In this document: one piece after another, positions 48,266-57,691 of the stretch
How positions within the stretch are numbered: the first letter of the stretch is position 1
How the letters are laid out: each line of letters opens with the position of its first letter
Origin: Oxalobacteraceae bacterium
GTDB taxonomy: Bacteria; Pseudomonadota; Gammaproteobacteria; Burkholderiales; Burkholderiaceae_D
Direction: 5' to 3'
DNA: 64,000 bases
Assembly (NCBI GenBank): GCA_025352145.1
Contig: JANXTY010000030.1
Location: 62,001-126,000, forward strand
Translations under genes and position numbers: made by a program
The notes under the pieces: model-generated
What the model was told of the DNA's origin: nothing
Database searches by the model: none
The model's input: only the letters and a program-made list of their open reading frames with translations

Positions 48266-49587
48266 TGCAACTTAATCCGTGGATTACGCACCCAGTTAAT
48301 CGTCTCGGCCCATGTCGCCAGCCAGGTATGAAATAGGCCGTTGACCGCAATCTGGTGGTGTTTATGCAGCCACCAATACATCCCCTTGGCAATATACCCT
48401 TCGATGAAGACCGAGCCGCTGGCGATGGCGCCCATCAAGCTGCCGACCGTGCTGTAATCGCCTAGCGACACCAGCGACCCATGATCTTTGTAGGTAAATT
48501 CAGGCAAGGGCTTGTTACGCAAGAGGTCCGCCATCGATTGGGCCAGCATGGAGGCTTGTTGATGCGCTGACTGGGCGCGTGGCGGTACGTTTGGTTGTCC
48601 CTCCCCTTGAGGGCAAGCGGCACAATCGCCGAGTGCAAATATGGAGGGGTCGCGCGTTGTTTGCAAATTGCGATTGACCACGAGTTGGTTGATGCGGTTA
48701 GTCTCCAGGCCATCCAGGTCCTTCATGAAATCGGGCGCTTTGATACCAGCAGCCCAGACCACGATGCCACTCGGGATAAATTTTCCGCTCGCCATTTTTA
48801 CCCCTTCTTTGGTGATCTCGATGACTTTTTCGTTAGTATGAATTTCGATGTCGAGTTTGCGCAACTCAAGAGAAACCGAGGCTGACAGGCGCTCGGGCAA
48901 GGCAAGTAACAACCGTGGTGCGGCATCGACGATGACAATCTTCAGGTCTTTTTCTGGATGAAAATTGGATAGCCCATAGGTCGATAAAATTTTGGTCGTC
49001 ATGTGCAATTCTGCCGACAATTCCACACCAGTAGCACCGCCCCCGATGATGGTAACGGTAAATCGCCCTTCGCCGACGGCTTTGCCGGCCGCCTGCGCAC
49101 GCAGGCAGGAATTGATCAAGCGCTGATGAAAACGTTCTGCCGCAACCGGCGTGTCAAGCATGATGCAATGCTCGCGCGCGCCCGGTGTGCCGAAGTCATT
49201 GGTCTGACTACCCAAGGCAATGATTAAGGTATCGTAGCCAATTGCCTGGCGCGGGAGCACTTCGGCACCTTCTTCGTCAAGGGTGGCAGCCAGATAGACT
49301 TCCTTTTTTTCGCGCGATAACCCATCCATGCGCCCCAGTCGAAAGCTGAAATGATTGGTGCGCCCCAAACCAAAATAACCCAGTTCATCGGCATGACTAT
49401 CGAGGGTACCGGCGGCGACTTGATGCAACAACGGTTTCCATAAATGAGTGCGCGCCGCATCGATCAGGGTGATGTGCGCTTTGTTTTTTTTGCCTAGCTT
49501 TTTCCCCAGACGCACCGCAAGCTCAAGACCGCCAGCACCACCGCCGACGATGGCGATGCGCGGCAAATTTGTGGATGATTGAGTCAA
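48262..49587 (-). CDS. Type II NADH dehydrogenase (NDH-2 family)
   Basis: Single-subunit, non-proton-pumping NADH:quinone oxidoreductase in the inner membrane. A TTG start at 49587, behind AGGGGA, is preferred over an ATG at 49635 that has no ribosome site. The FAD motif [18 protein letters not shown] and the NADH motif [17 protein letters not shown] are clear, with the C-terminal amphipathic helix region [14 protein letters not shown] for membrane binding. The 441-residue length fits. Named ndh by family; specific role not shown. Confidence 0.88.
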   Translation of the reverse strand: MTQSSTNLPRIAIVGGGAGGLELAVRLGKKLGKKNKAHITLIDAARTHLWKPLLHQVAAGTLDSHADELGYFGLGRTNHFSFRLGRMDGLSREKKEVYLAATLDEEGAEVLPRQAIGYDTLIIALGSQTNDFGTPGAREHCIMLDTPVAAERFHQRLINSCLRAQAAGKAVGEGRFTVTIIGGGATGVELSAELHMTTKILSTYGLSNFHPEKDLKIVIVDAAPRLLLALPERLSASVSLELRKLDIEIHTNEKVIEITKEGVKMASGKFIPSGIVVWAAGIKAPDFMKDLDGLETNRINQLVVNRNLQTTRDPSIFALGDCAACPQGEGQPNVPPRAQSAHQQASMLAQSMADLLRNKPLPEFTYKDHGSLVSLGDYSTVGSLMGAIASGSVFIEGYIAKGMYWWLHKHHQIAVNGLFHTWLATWAETINWVRNPRIKLH

Positions 49588-49693
49588 CTTGTTTCCCCTT
49601 AAGATTAGAAAATGATATCTGAAGATGGTTGCCATTAGTGTATATGGTTCGCAGAAAATGGCTTTACCACACCGACGGTGATATCATGCCGCC

Positions 49694-50089
49694 ATGAAAA
49701 TGACGGTCACAATGCGTAGATTGACGGCGTGGATTGCAAGCTTTGCGATCCTGCTCGCTGCTCTTGCACCGTCGATTTCCCATGCGCTTGCTGCCGCCAA
49801 AGGCGGCAATAGCGGATGGATTGAAGTGTGTTCCGTTGTCGGCGCCAAGCTGGTCAAGGTGGCCGACAGCCAAAATCCGGCCTCTATTCCCGCAGGCAAA
49901 GCGATGCACACCGAGCATTGCCCCTACTGTTCTACCCACGCTGGATCGGTTGGTTTGCTACCGACTATGACGCTGGTTCTGCCTCTGGTCAATGGCACTT
50001 ATCCGCTTCCCGCGCTTTTCTATCAATCCTCTAGCCCCTTATTTTCCTGGGCATCTGCGCAACCTCGCGCACCCCCTGTCGCTTCTTGA
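49694..50089 (+). CDS. DUF2946 protein with HCPYC motif
   Basis: A 131-residue secreted or membrane-anchored protein of the DUF2946 family. An N-terminal signal helix (MRRLTAWIASFAILLAALAPSISHA) is followed by WIEVCSVVGAKLV and a HCPYCSTHAGS motif, which may bind a metal. Family members often stand next to TonB-dependent receptors for copper or other metals. Here it precedes a broken tonB, a receptor and a PepSY protein, all on the same strand. Confidence 0.8.
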   Translation: MKMTVTMRRLTAWIASFAILLAALAPSISHALAAAKGGNSGWIEVCSVVGAKLVKVADSQNPASIPAGKAMHTEHCPYCSTHAGSVGLLPTMTLVLPLVNGTYPLPALFYQSSSPLFSWASAQPRAPPVAS

Positions 50090-50162
50090 GTTTTACTGAA
50101 TGCCAAGATTACGTTTAACGACGTGACTTTGGCTGGTTCTCATGTTGAAACAGGAGGCTGTC

Positions 50163-50471
50163 ATGCCGACCCGACTTCAGTCTGTCGTCGTTTTTCATTT
50201 GTTTGTTCTTTCATTTCTCACCTTACTTTTGTTTGCTATTGGTCATCGCACGGCTGCGTCTACGGCTTCATTGGGCACTTCGTCTCAGTTGCAGCTCATT
50301 CCACTTCAAGTCACCTCTGGCATGGCGGTCGCATCAAAAAGCAGCGGTTCCCACGTCTGGATGAAGCGGCGCTGGTCACTGTAAGGCAATGGCGTTTTGT
50401 GCCAGCGCCGTGGCGATGATCCTGTCGCCGCCAATGTCGTCGTGCCTATTACATTTCGTCTTGATAGCTGA
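50163..50471 (+). pseudogene. Degenerate tonB-like gene (two frameshifts)
   Basis: Remnant of the inner-membrane energiser TonB. The start follows AGGAGG at good spacing and encodes a membrane anchor (MPTRLQSVVVFHLFVLSFLT). The TonB C-terminal end is split over frames: ASKSSGS in frame, then PRLDEAALVTVRQWRFVPA after loss of one C at about 50350, then RGDDPVAANVVVPITFRLDS after loss of about two bases near 50408, ending at 50471. The proline-rich centre and the first half of the C-terminal domain are absent. The intact first frame alone would give a 73-residue membrane peptide. Sequencing error cannot explain the missing middle. Confidence 0.72.
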
Positions 50472-50528
50472 ACGTCACGAATTGAATCACCCAGTGTTAA
50501 TTTAATTTTTAATTTCGGAGCATAAAAA

Positions 50529-52691
50529 ATGAACTGTCGTACTAAGCCCCTTTGCACCAAACCGCTTTACCTTGCGCTGATTGCTGCTTTTGCGCAGATG
50601 AGCAACATCGCCAACGCTGCGCCAACCGAGGAAACCGTGCTAGGTGAAATCGTCGTATCCGGCTCACGCGCCGTGACCAAATTGTCGGAGACGCCGCTCG
50701 CCATTGGCCTCGTCAAAGAAGACGTGCTCAAACGCGACAAACCGAAAACCATGGGCGAGGTGATCAATCGGGTTCCCGGAGTGTACTGGAACGACCTCGG
50801 CAACGAGCAACACAGCATGGGCATTCGCCAGCCGATCAGCACCAACGCGGTGTACCAATATCTGGAAGACGGGATTCCGATTCGGCCGCTAGGCGTGTTC
50901 AACCATAATTCGCTGAATGAAATGAATCTGGCCGGTACCGAGAGCGTCGAAGTAGTGAAAGGGCCAGCCTCATCACTCTACGGTAGCAATGCAGTCGGTG
51001 GCGCAGTTAATTTCCTGACCGCAGCGCCGTCACGTATGCCGTATGCCCGAGCTGGTGTTCAACACGACAGTACTGCAGGATTCACTCGTTATGACACGGC
51101 GGCCAGCGATACCTGGGGCGCGGTCGGTTTGCGCTTTTCGCATTACAGCTCGCGTCGCACAGACAACAACTGGCAAGACTACAGCCACGGCAGCAAGGAT
51201 TCGTTCTCCTTGCGGGGGGATTATGCAGTCAACGCGACATCGCAAATTCGCGCGACAGTGGTGCATACCGATCTCGATGCAGGCATGACCGGCGGGTTGA
51301 ATGAAGTTGATTACCAGAATAATCCAGGCAAAAGTATCAATACCTTTACCTACCGCAAGGATAAAACCACGCGTATCAATCTGGCGTGGGAAGGCGAGAC
51401 TATTCGCAACGGATTAAGTACAGTGACCTTGTTCAGCCGCAAAAACGATCACGGACAAATCCCCAGCTACACCATCAGCAAGTGCACCAAAAATACGACG
51501 ACATGCACCACCGGCACCAAAGGGACGATTAACAATAACCATGTCGATTCGCTCGGGTTGGATCTCAAGCATCAGCAGGAATTCGACTGGCTCTCATCGC
51601 GTCTGGTAGCGGGTGTATATATCGACCACAGCGATAACCCGTATGTCAGCGACAATTTGAGTATCGTGCAAGACCCGACCAGCCTGAGGAATCTGAGCTA
51701 TGCCAAATCCAATGCGCTCGATCCTGTCGGCGTGCGCGACTTCCAGGCAAATATCAAAAACACCGCCTTTTTTGCGCAGTGGGAGTTTTCTCCGATCAAA
51801 GATGTGCGTGCCGTGATCGGCGGGCGGTCGGATGAAATCAACTACGACTTTACCAATCGTCTGTCGCCATTGGGTAGCGCCAATTTCGGCGCACCGAACG
51901 AATTGCGTAGTTTTTCGCATTTCAGCCAAAAAATTGGCGCGACCTACGCATTGAGCAAAGAGTCCAACGTCTATACCAATATCAGTGAAGGTTTTACACC
52001 GCCGGAAGTGAGCCAGTTGTATGGCAAGACCGGCATTCCTAACTTGAAGCCAGCGACCTACGATAACTACGAATTGGGTCTGCGCATGGCCTTCCTCAAC
52101 GGCGCGTTGAAACTCGATTCTGCCATCTACCGTCTGGATGGCCGCGACACGATCGTGAGCTATACCGTCATCCAGGGCGTGAGTGAAAATCGCAACGCCG
52201 GACGTACCCGCAGCCAAGGTTTGGAACTGGGCTTGAGTTATGACGCAGGCGTAGTGGATGCACGATTTGGCACCACTGTGGCCAGTCATCGGTACCGAAA
52301 ATATCAGGTGTCGAGCACACTCGACTACAGCAGAAAAGAAATGCCGCAGGCGCCAAGCGACATTACCACCGCAGAGATCGGCTACCAACCTGTGCAAGGC
52401 GCACGTATCGCGCTGGAAGCGGTGCATCAAGGAGCGTACTGGATGAACAACGCCAATACGGTCAAATATTCAGGCCATGTTTTGTTCAATCTGCGTGGCA
52501 GCTATCAATGTGCAAAAGGCTGGGAAGCATGGCTGCAAGGACGCAATCTGACCGACAAGCATTATGCCGATTCTGCATCGAGTTCCTATTCTGGCATTGG
52601 CGCATATTCGCCCAATACACAGAATTCGTACACGCCAGGCGCACCACGTAGTTTCATGCTCGGACTGGCCTATACCTACGGCGAAAAATAA
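50529..52691 (+). CDS. TonB-dependent outer-membrane receptor
   Basis: A 720-residue outer-membrane barrel with a signal peptide (to SNIANAA), TonB-box region ETVLGEIVVSGSR, plug domain (KTMGEVINRVPGVYW; SVEVVKGPASSLYGSNAVGG) and a 22-strand-like barrel. The C-terminus ends in SFMLGLAYTYGEK. The ligand is unknown; neighbours (DUF2946 protein upstream, PepSY protein with a His-rich loop downstream) suggest a metal, possibly copper or iron-siderophore. ATG follows CGGAGCATAAAA. Confidence 0.93.
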   Translation: MNCRTKPLCTKPLYLALIAAFAQMSNIANAAPTEETVLGEIVVSGSRAVTKLSETPLAIGLVKEDVLKRDKPKTMGEVINRVPGVYWNDLGNEQHSMGIRQPISTNAVYQYLEDGIPIRPLGVFNHNSLNEMNLAGTESVEVVKGPASSLYGSNAVGGAVNFLTAAPSRMPYARAGVQHDSTAGFTRYDTAASDTWGAVGLRFSHYSSRRTDNNWQDYSHGSKDSFSLRGDYAVNATSQIRATVVHTDLDAGMTGGLNEVDYQNNPGKSINTFTYRKDKTTRINLAWEGETIRNGLSTVTLFSRKNDHGQIPSYTISKCTKNTTTCTTGTKGTINNNHVDSLGLDLKHQQEFDWLSSRLVAGVYIDHSDNPYVSDNLSIVQDPTSLRNLSYAKSNALDPVGVRDFQANIKNTAFFAQWEFSPIKDVRAVIGGRSDEINYDFTNRLSPLGSANFGAPNELRSFSHFSQKIGATYALSKESNVYTNISEGFTPPEVSQLYGKTGIPNLKPATYDNYELGLRMAFLNGALKLDSAIYRLDGRDTIVSYTVIQGVSENRNAGRTRSQGLELGLSYDAGVVDARFGTTVASHRYRKYQVSSTLDYSRKEMPQAPSDITTAEIGYQPVQGARIALEAVHQGAYWMNNANTVKYSGHVLFNLRGSYQCAKGWEAWLQGRNLTDKHYADSASSSYSGIGAYSPNTQNSYTPGAPRSFMLGLAYTYGEK

Positions 52692-52700
52692 TCAAAGTGA

Positions 52701-52730
52701 ATCGCATCCTCTCACTGCAGGGGATGCGAT
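52701..52730 (+). other. Intercistronic hairpin between receptor and PepSY genes
   Basis: ATCGCATCC and GGATGCGAT pair over nine bases around a 12-base loop. No T-run follows, so it is more likely an mRNA stabiliser or attenuating hairpin than a terminator; the PepSY ribosome site (AGGTGG) is 17 bases downstream. Confidence 0.55.
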
Positions 52731-52755
52731 CAACCTTTAATCAATAGGTGGAAAA

Positions 52756-54153
52756 ATGAATCAAGTCTCCAACGATGCCCGTAAAGCGTTACCGTCTTTG
52801 CCTGCCCGCCGCCGAAGCTTGTATTGGCGCATTCACTTCTGGGCGGCACTGATTGCCTCCCCGTTTGCGTTGCTGGCCACGCTGACGGGCATTCTGTACA
52901 TCTTCACGCCAAACATCGAAGCAGTGCTGTATGACAAGCTCGATCATGTTGTGCCTGCGTCGTCGATGCGCAGCCTGGACGAATCGATTACTGCAGCGAA
53001 GATCGCCGCACCAGTAGGATGGATATTGCATTCTGTGGTGCCTGCTTATGCAGCGAACGACACGCACAAAGTCACGTTTGCACCACCACCATCGGCCAGC
53101 AAAAAAATGGAACATGAAGAACACAACCATGGGCCAGCCAAAGCGGCAACAGACAACAAGCCAGCACGCCCAAGTTTCGGCCTTCCTGTGCAAGCGTTGG
53201 TGGTCTACGTCAACCCATACAACGCGCAGGTAGTCGGCAGCCTGGCCAATCAGGACCGCTTTAATGTGTGGGCGAAAAAACTGCATTCACGCCTGTTGCA
53301 AAACGATAGCTGGCGCTGGATGATCGAATTGGCGGCGAGCTGGCTGATGGTGATGCTACTCACTGGGATCGTGTTGTGGTGGTCGAGCGGCACTCAAACA
53401 GCACTCCCGCAAAAAGGGGTACAAGGACGCAATGCATGGAAACAATGGCACGCATTTATCGGCGTCGCATTAGGGGTGATGAGCTCGGTGATTCTGACCA
53501 CTGGTCTGACATGGAGCAAATATTCGGGCGATCAAATTCGTGCATTGCGCGACAACATGGGCCAAGCATCTGCTCCAGTACCGAATCATTTGAAGTCCAT
53601 CGTGCCAGATGGTGCAGTGCCGCTCGCATGGCAAGCCGCATGGATTGCTACACGCCGCAAAGCTCCCGATGTCGCGATTCAATTGACAGCGCCGCGTGGA
53701 CAGCAAGGAACATGGCGCGCCACCAGTGCTGATCGCAGCCAGCCAGAAAAGCGTTTCGACCTCCTGCTCGATGCCTATAGCGGCCAGCAGTTGTATTACG
53801 CAGGATGGGATCAGCAAACTGCCTTTGGCAAGGCGACGGCCATCGGCATTCCATTTCATCGCGGCGAGTTTGGCTGGTGGAATCAGGCGTTGCTGTTGGT
53901 GTTTGGTTTGGGGATGTTGTTTTCGTTGGTATCGGGATGGGTTATGTTTTTCAAGCGTCGCCGGATTGGATCATCTATGTTGCCGTGTTTGCTGCCGGGC
54001 GCTTGGGGATCCCTTTCGTTGATGGAATGGATCACGGCGTTGTTACTGTGTATGCTGATGCCGCTGCTAGCCATGTCAGTTGCACTCGTTCTGGTATTAG
54101 AGAGTATTTTATTTTTTACGTCGTCAAAGTGTGCATTCGCTTGCGAGGCATAG
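52756..54153 (+). CDS. PepSY-domain membrane protein
   Basis: A 465-residue inner-membrane protein of the PepSY-associated TM family. The start is after AGGTGG. Helix 1 (FWAALIASPFALLATLTGILYIF) is followed by a periplasmic loop with a His/Glu patch, EHEEHNHGPA, a plausible metal-binding site. Further helices are WMIELAASWLMVMLLTGIVLWW, IGVALGVMSSVILTTGLTW and the C-terminal pair. Members occur with TonB-dependent receptors for iron-siderophores or copper and may reduce the metal. The last 60 residues lie outside the conserved family. Confidence 0.88.
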   Translation: MNQVSNDARKALPSLPARRRSLYWRIHFWAALIASPFALLATLTGILYIFTPNIEAVLYDKLDHVVPASSMRSLDESITAAKIAAPVGWILHSVVPAYAANDTHKVTFAPPPSASKKMEHEEHNHGPAKAATDNKPARPSFGLPVQALVVYVNPYNAQVVGSLANQDRFNVWAKKLHSRLLQNDSWRWMIELAASWLMVMLLTGIVLWWSSGTQTALPQKGVQGRNAWKQWHAFIGVALGVMSSVILTTGLTWSKYSGDQIRALRDNMGQASAPVPNHLKSIVPDGAVPLAWQAAWIATRRKAPDVAIQLTAPRGQQGTWRATSADRSQPEKRFDLLLDAYSGQQLYYAGWDQQTAFGKATAIGIPFHRGEFGWWNQALLLVFGLGMLFSLVSGWVMFFKRRRIGSSMLPCLLPGAWGSLSLMEWITALLLCMLMPLLAMSVALVLVLESILFFTSSKCAFACEA

Positions 54154-54370
54154 AAAAATGGATGGTTGAAGAATTTTTAGTAAGTACTCGCAAACGTCCC
54201 CACATAAATGTTGGGCGTCAAAAAACATTAAAACCGTTCGACTGGCGGTATCACATTTCTCTATAAGAAATAGATTGGAAACCAATAAATACCAACAAAA
54301 AGAAAAGTGTACACATTGTCGTCATCCTGCAACCGCATAACACTGGATGACTCAAATATTTCCGTATTGA

Positions 54371-56268
54371 TTAAACACTGCCGCCCATTCCCTCAATAAA
54401 GGTATTGATGAAATCCTGAATTTTCTCGGCGACACGTTCAAGGATGGATTTTCTTTCCAGAATTTTGGGTTTGAAAGTCAGTGCCTCAACAATTTCTTGA
54501 TCTCTGGGCAGGCGGTTGGCAAAAACATAGGTTTGCAGCAGTTTTTCAAGCAGTTCTGGTTTGATATTCTCATCTGTACATAGCGCATCAAAAGCTTTTT
54601 TCTTGTGTTCCGTCCAGTAACTTTCAAACTCGGCAATCACATTGCCGTTCGGTTTCACCTTGGGTAGATTCTCTTCAATAAATTGCTCGATCAGTTTCCG
54701 CTTGCTGCGAAGCTGTACTTCACCGGCGATCAGATCAATGATTTCTTTTTGGCGTTTTTTGGCCTCTTCCGGCTTGAGCTTACTCAGGCTGATCAACAGT
54801 TGCAGGATATATGCGACATTAATTTCATCGCGATGGATCAGGCTTAATTCAAAGTCCACATCTTCCAGTATCGATGCTTTCTCGCCTTCCCCCTGTTTCT
54901 TTGTCTTGTCATGCAGATCAAGGTATTTGCTTTTGTAGTCTTCAAATTTTTGTGCTTCAAGAGCAAGATCGGCCTCATCGAAATCGGCAAAGGTCGTCAA
55001 AATATTTTTGATGCGCAGCAGTTCCCTGAAGCGGATCACAAATTGTAATTCTGCGTTTTCGTCGGGCAGCTCGTCAACGCTGGCAACCGTTGGGGCAATG
55101 GTCAATAGTGCGTCGGTCGCGGCGTTAAACTGTTTGACGTAATCCTCATACGGTTCCAGCAATACGGTTTCTTTGGCGTTCTTGTTTGAGAACAAGGCGA
55201 TTGCTTCGTCCGTTAATAATTTCAGATTTCTGAAGCAAACAATATTGCCTTGCGATTTCTTATCGTTGAGGATGCGGTTAGTGCGTGAGAAGGCTTGCAC
55301 CAATCCGTGAAACTTGAGATTCTTATCCACATACAGCGTATTCAGACGCGGGCTATCAAACCCCGTCAAAAACATATTCACCACCAGCAAAATATCGACC
55401 TGTCCCTGCCGCACCCGCTTGGCAATATCTTGGTAGTAGCTGTAATACGACTGGCTATCCTTGGTGCTGTATTTCGTGCCGAACATCGCGTTATAGTCGG
55501 CGATAAACTCATCGAGCTTATCGCGGCTGTAGGTGTTGATTTTTTTATCTTCAAGACTTAAATCTTCTTCCGGGATCAAGCCATTGGTCAGGCCGTTGGC
55601 GTTGGCATCTTCTTCATTAGCGGCATAGCTGAAGATGGTCGCAATCCTGAGCGGCTTGGCGGCGTCCGTCTGTTTTTCCTTGAATAGCTCGTAATACTTG
55701 ATCAAAGCCTCAACACTGCTGACGCAAAACATCGCCGTAAAATCCGGTGCTTTGGTTTTCTGCGCATGGTGGGCAAGGATGTAATCGGTGATCTTCTCCA
55801 GCCGTTTCGGGCTATCTAATAACTCCTTGGTGTCGATTGCCTCGACCTCAATATCCAATTCGTTGGCGCTGTCCTTGCGCTTGTATTTGCCCACATACTC
55901 CACCGCAAAGCGCAGCACGTTCTCATCTTTGATGGCGTCTACGATCACGTATTTATGCAGGCATTCGCCAAATAAATCCTTGGTGGTTTTTTGATGGCCG
56001 ATGCTGCCCGTTGCGTTATCGGCAAAGATAGGCGTGCCGGTAAAGCCGAACATTTGCGCGTTCTTGAAGAATTTTTTAATGTTCTGGTGCGTATCGCCAA
56101 ACTGGCTGCGGTGGCATTCATCAAAGATGAAGACGAACTTCTTGTCTTGCAGGTGCGTGACCTTGCTCAAATAATGCTCTTTCATAATCGCATTATTGAG
56201 CTTCTGGATTGTGGTCAGGATCAGCTTGGTGCTGTCGTCATTGAGCTGCTTGACCAGCTTTCCAATCC
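54371..56268 (-). pseudogene. hsdR: Type I restriction subunit HsdR, N-terminal part deleted
   Basis: The motor/nuclease subunit of a type I restriction system, remaining about 630 codons out of about 1000. It begins after KLVKQLNDDSTKLILTTIQ, with helicase motif II (FIFDECHRSQFG), motif III (FGFTGTPIF) and motifs V-VI (FLTGFDSPRLNTLYVDK, AFSRTNRIL), and the C-terminal domain to residue EGMGGSV. The nuclease domain and Walker A motif are missing, so restriction should be lost. The frame joins the truncated hsdS at about 56255-56275. An ATG at 56185 could still start a 604-residue fragment. It is the last gene in the hsdM-to-hsdR chain. Confidence 0.88.
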
Positions 56269-56669
56269 TCGATGTGGTAGTTTAAATAACTGAGTAAAAA
56301 ATATGGATGAAAAACTTCTGGCTTAGGTAATAACGCAGAAAGAGCTTGGTTAATTGCTGCCTGTCGAGTCAATAAGCCCGTTCTACCAATTTGATTAAAG
56401 CCGCCATACATCGCAACTAATACACTTCCTTCGGGAAGAAGTTTGATAGAGGTTTTCTTAAGAGCTATATCTGTAATTTTTTCCTGAGTTTTAAATATCC
56501 GACCGTTATTTAAATCAGTGGTCTTTATCCAATGATGTTGACCGCCTTCAAAATATTCGTTGATACTTCTCAATGGAGTCGTTCCTGAAGTTATGTCAAA
56601 CAACTCCCCTAACTTCTTCCGTTGCCAAGAAATATCACAATCTAAAAACCGCAACTGCGGCGCACTCAT
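56238..56669 (-). pseudogene. hsdS: Type I specificity subunit HsdS, truncated
   Basis: The first 143 codons of an HsdS, covering only one target-recognition domain. The start MSAPQLRFLDCDISWQRKKL and GELFDITSGTTPLRS are typical, as is the later INQALSALLP. After NYHIEDW the reading runs into hsdR sequence in another frame and ends at 56238. The central helix, second recognition domain and second helix are absent. It overlaps the 3' end of rhuM by four bases. Confidence 0.88.
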
Positions 56670-57691
56670 GGCTTACCCCGCTTATTTTTAGCAACCACCT
56701 TCGCCACTTCATCCAATTCCTGCAAATCCTGCGCATCGGCTTCGAGCGCTTGCTCTCGCTTGCGCCTCGTGTCAAATTGCTCGTATAAGGCAGCAATCTT
56801 TTGTTCCATTTGCGCGTGGCTAATACGTCCCGCTGTGGTGAGTATCGGCTTGTCATTAAACGTAAGTAGCTTCTCTACGTTATCGCGCCAATAAGCTATG
56901 GTGAGGTCTTTCCGCTCTTTGACGCGCAGCTCGGCGGTTTCAAGAAAGATGACCGTCAAGCGGTTAAGGCTATCGACTTCGTCGGCGTTGAGGTAATTTT
57001 TTGCGGTGGTGATGTCGGCCTTGCGTACTACGCTGCCTTTCCATGCAGTGAGATTCATATTGGGTGCATTGGCATCGGCGCGTTGCAGGATAATTTCCGC
57101 AGCGGTGTGGCCGGTGACGGCATAGAGCAGTTTATTTTGCGTTTCGGCAAAAAACATTTGCGTGGCTTTGTCGGTCGCATCGTAATCGGATGAAAGGGCA
57201 AGCAGGTCGCGCACTTTTTGATAAAAGCGCAGTTCCGAGGCGCGTATGTCACGGATACGATTGAGCAGCTCGTCGAAATAGTCGGCTCTGCCATCGGGGT
57301 TTTTAAGCCTTTGGTCATCCATCACAAAACCCTTGATCAGGTATTGTTTGAGATGGGCATTTGCCCACTTCCTGAACTCGGTGCCGCGTGTGCTGCGCAC
57401 GCGAAAGCCGATGGCGAGGATCATGTCCAGCGCATAAAACTTCACCTTGTATTGTTTGTTATCGGCGGCAGTTATTAAGTAATCCTTAATAACTGAATTT
57501 GCTTCCAATTCCTTTTCTTTCAATAACTTAGAGATATGCGTGTTGATATTGGGTACTGAGGTGGCAAACAATTCTGCCAACTGGTTTTGGTTCATCCATA
57601 CGTTGCCATCACGGGTATAGAGCGATACCGCCGCCTTGCCATCCGCAGTGTTGTAGATGATGAGGTTTTGCTGGTTGTTGGCGTCGTTCAT
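56666..57691 (-). CDS. RhuM-family protein
   Basis: A 341-residue protein of the virulence RhuM family, often found inside type I restriction loci. It carries YTRDGNVWMNQNQLAELF near the N-terminus, the signature VKFYALDMILAIGFRVRS and FRKWANAHLKQYLIKGF, and a C-terminal coiled coil. The molecular function is unknown; a link to restriction or phage defence is inferred from location. It overlaps dinD and hsdS by four bases each. A fragment similar to its residues 55-81 is found in the yhcG-like pseudogene of this same island. Confidence 0.92.
   Translation of the reverse strand: MNDANNQQNLIIYNTADGKAAVSLYTRDGNVWMNQNQLAELFATSVPNINTHISKLLKEKELEANSVIKDYLITAADNKQYKVKFYALDMILAIGFRVRSTRGTEFRKWANAHLKQYLIKGFVMDDQRLKNPDGRADYFDELLNRIRDIRASELRFYQKVRDLLALSSDYDATDKATQMFFAETQNKLLYAVTGHTAAEIILQRADANAPNMNLTAWKGSVVRKADITTAKNYLNADEVDSLNRLTVIFLETAELRVKERKDLTIAYWRDNVEKLLTFNDKPILTTAGRISHAQMEQKIAALYEQFDTRRKREQALEADAQDLQELDEVAKVVAKNKRGKP

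Noticed and set aside
50123-50419. A reading frame overlapping the tonB remnant with SCFVCSF-like sequence
   Set aside because: Its C-terminal RLDEAALVTVRQW is the middle frame of the broken tonB; the N-terminal part looks random and has no ribosome site.
50163-50471. Programmed frameshifting in tonB
   Set aside because: Two separate shifts plus a missing domain centre would be needed; no slippery heptamer or stimulatory hairpin is obvious.
54154-54370. A partial match to the tRNA-Thr 3' end (TTCGACTGGC at about 54238) as an island attachment site
   Set aside because: Only about ten bases match, with two gaps; no convincing direct repeat of the tRNA end is present, and no integrase gene is in the window.
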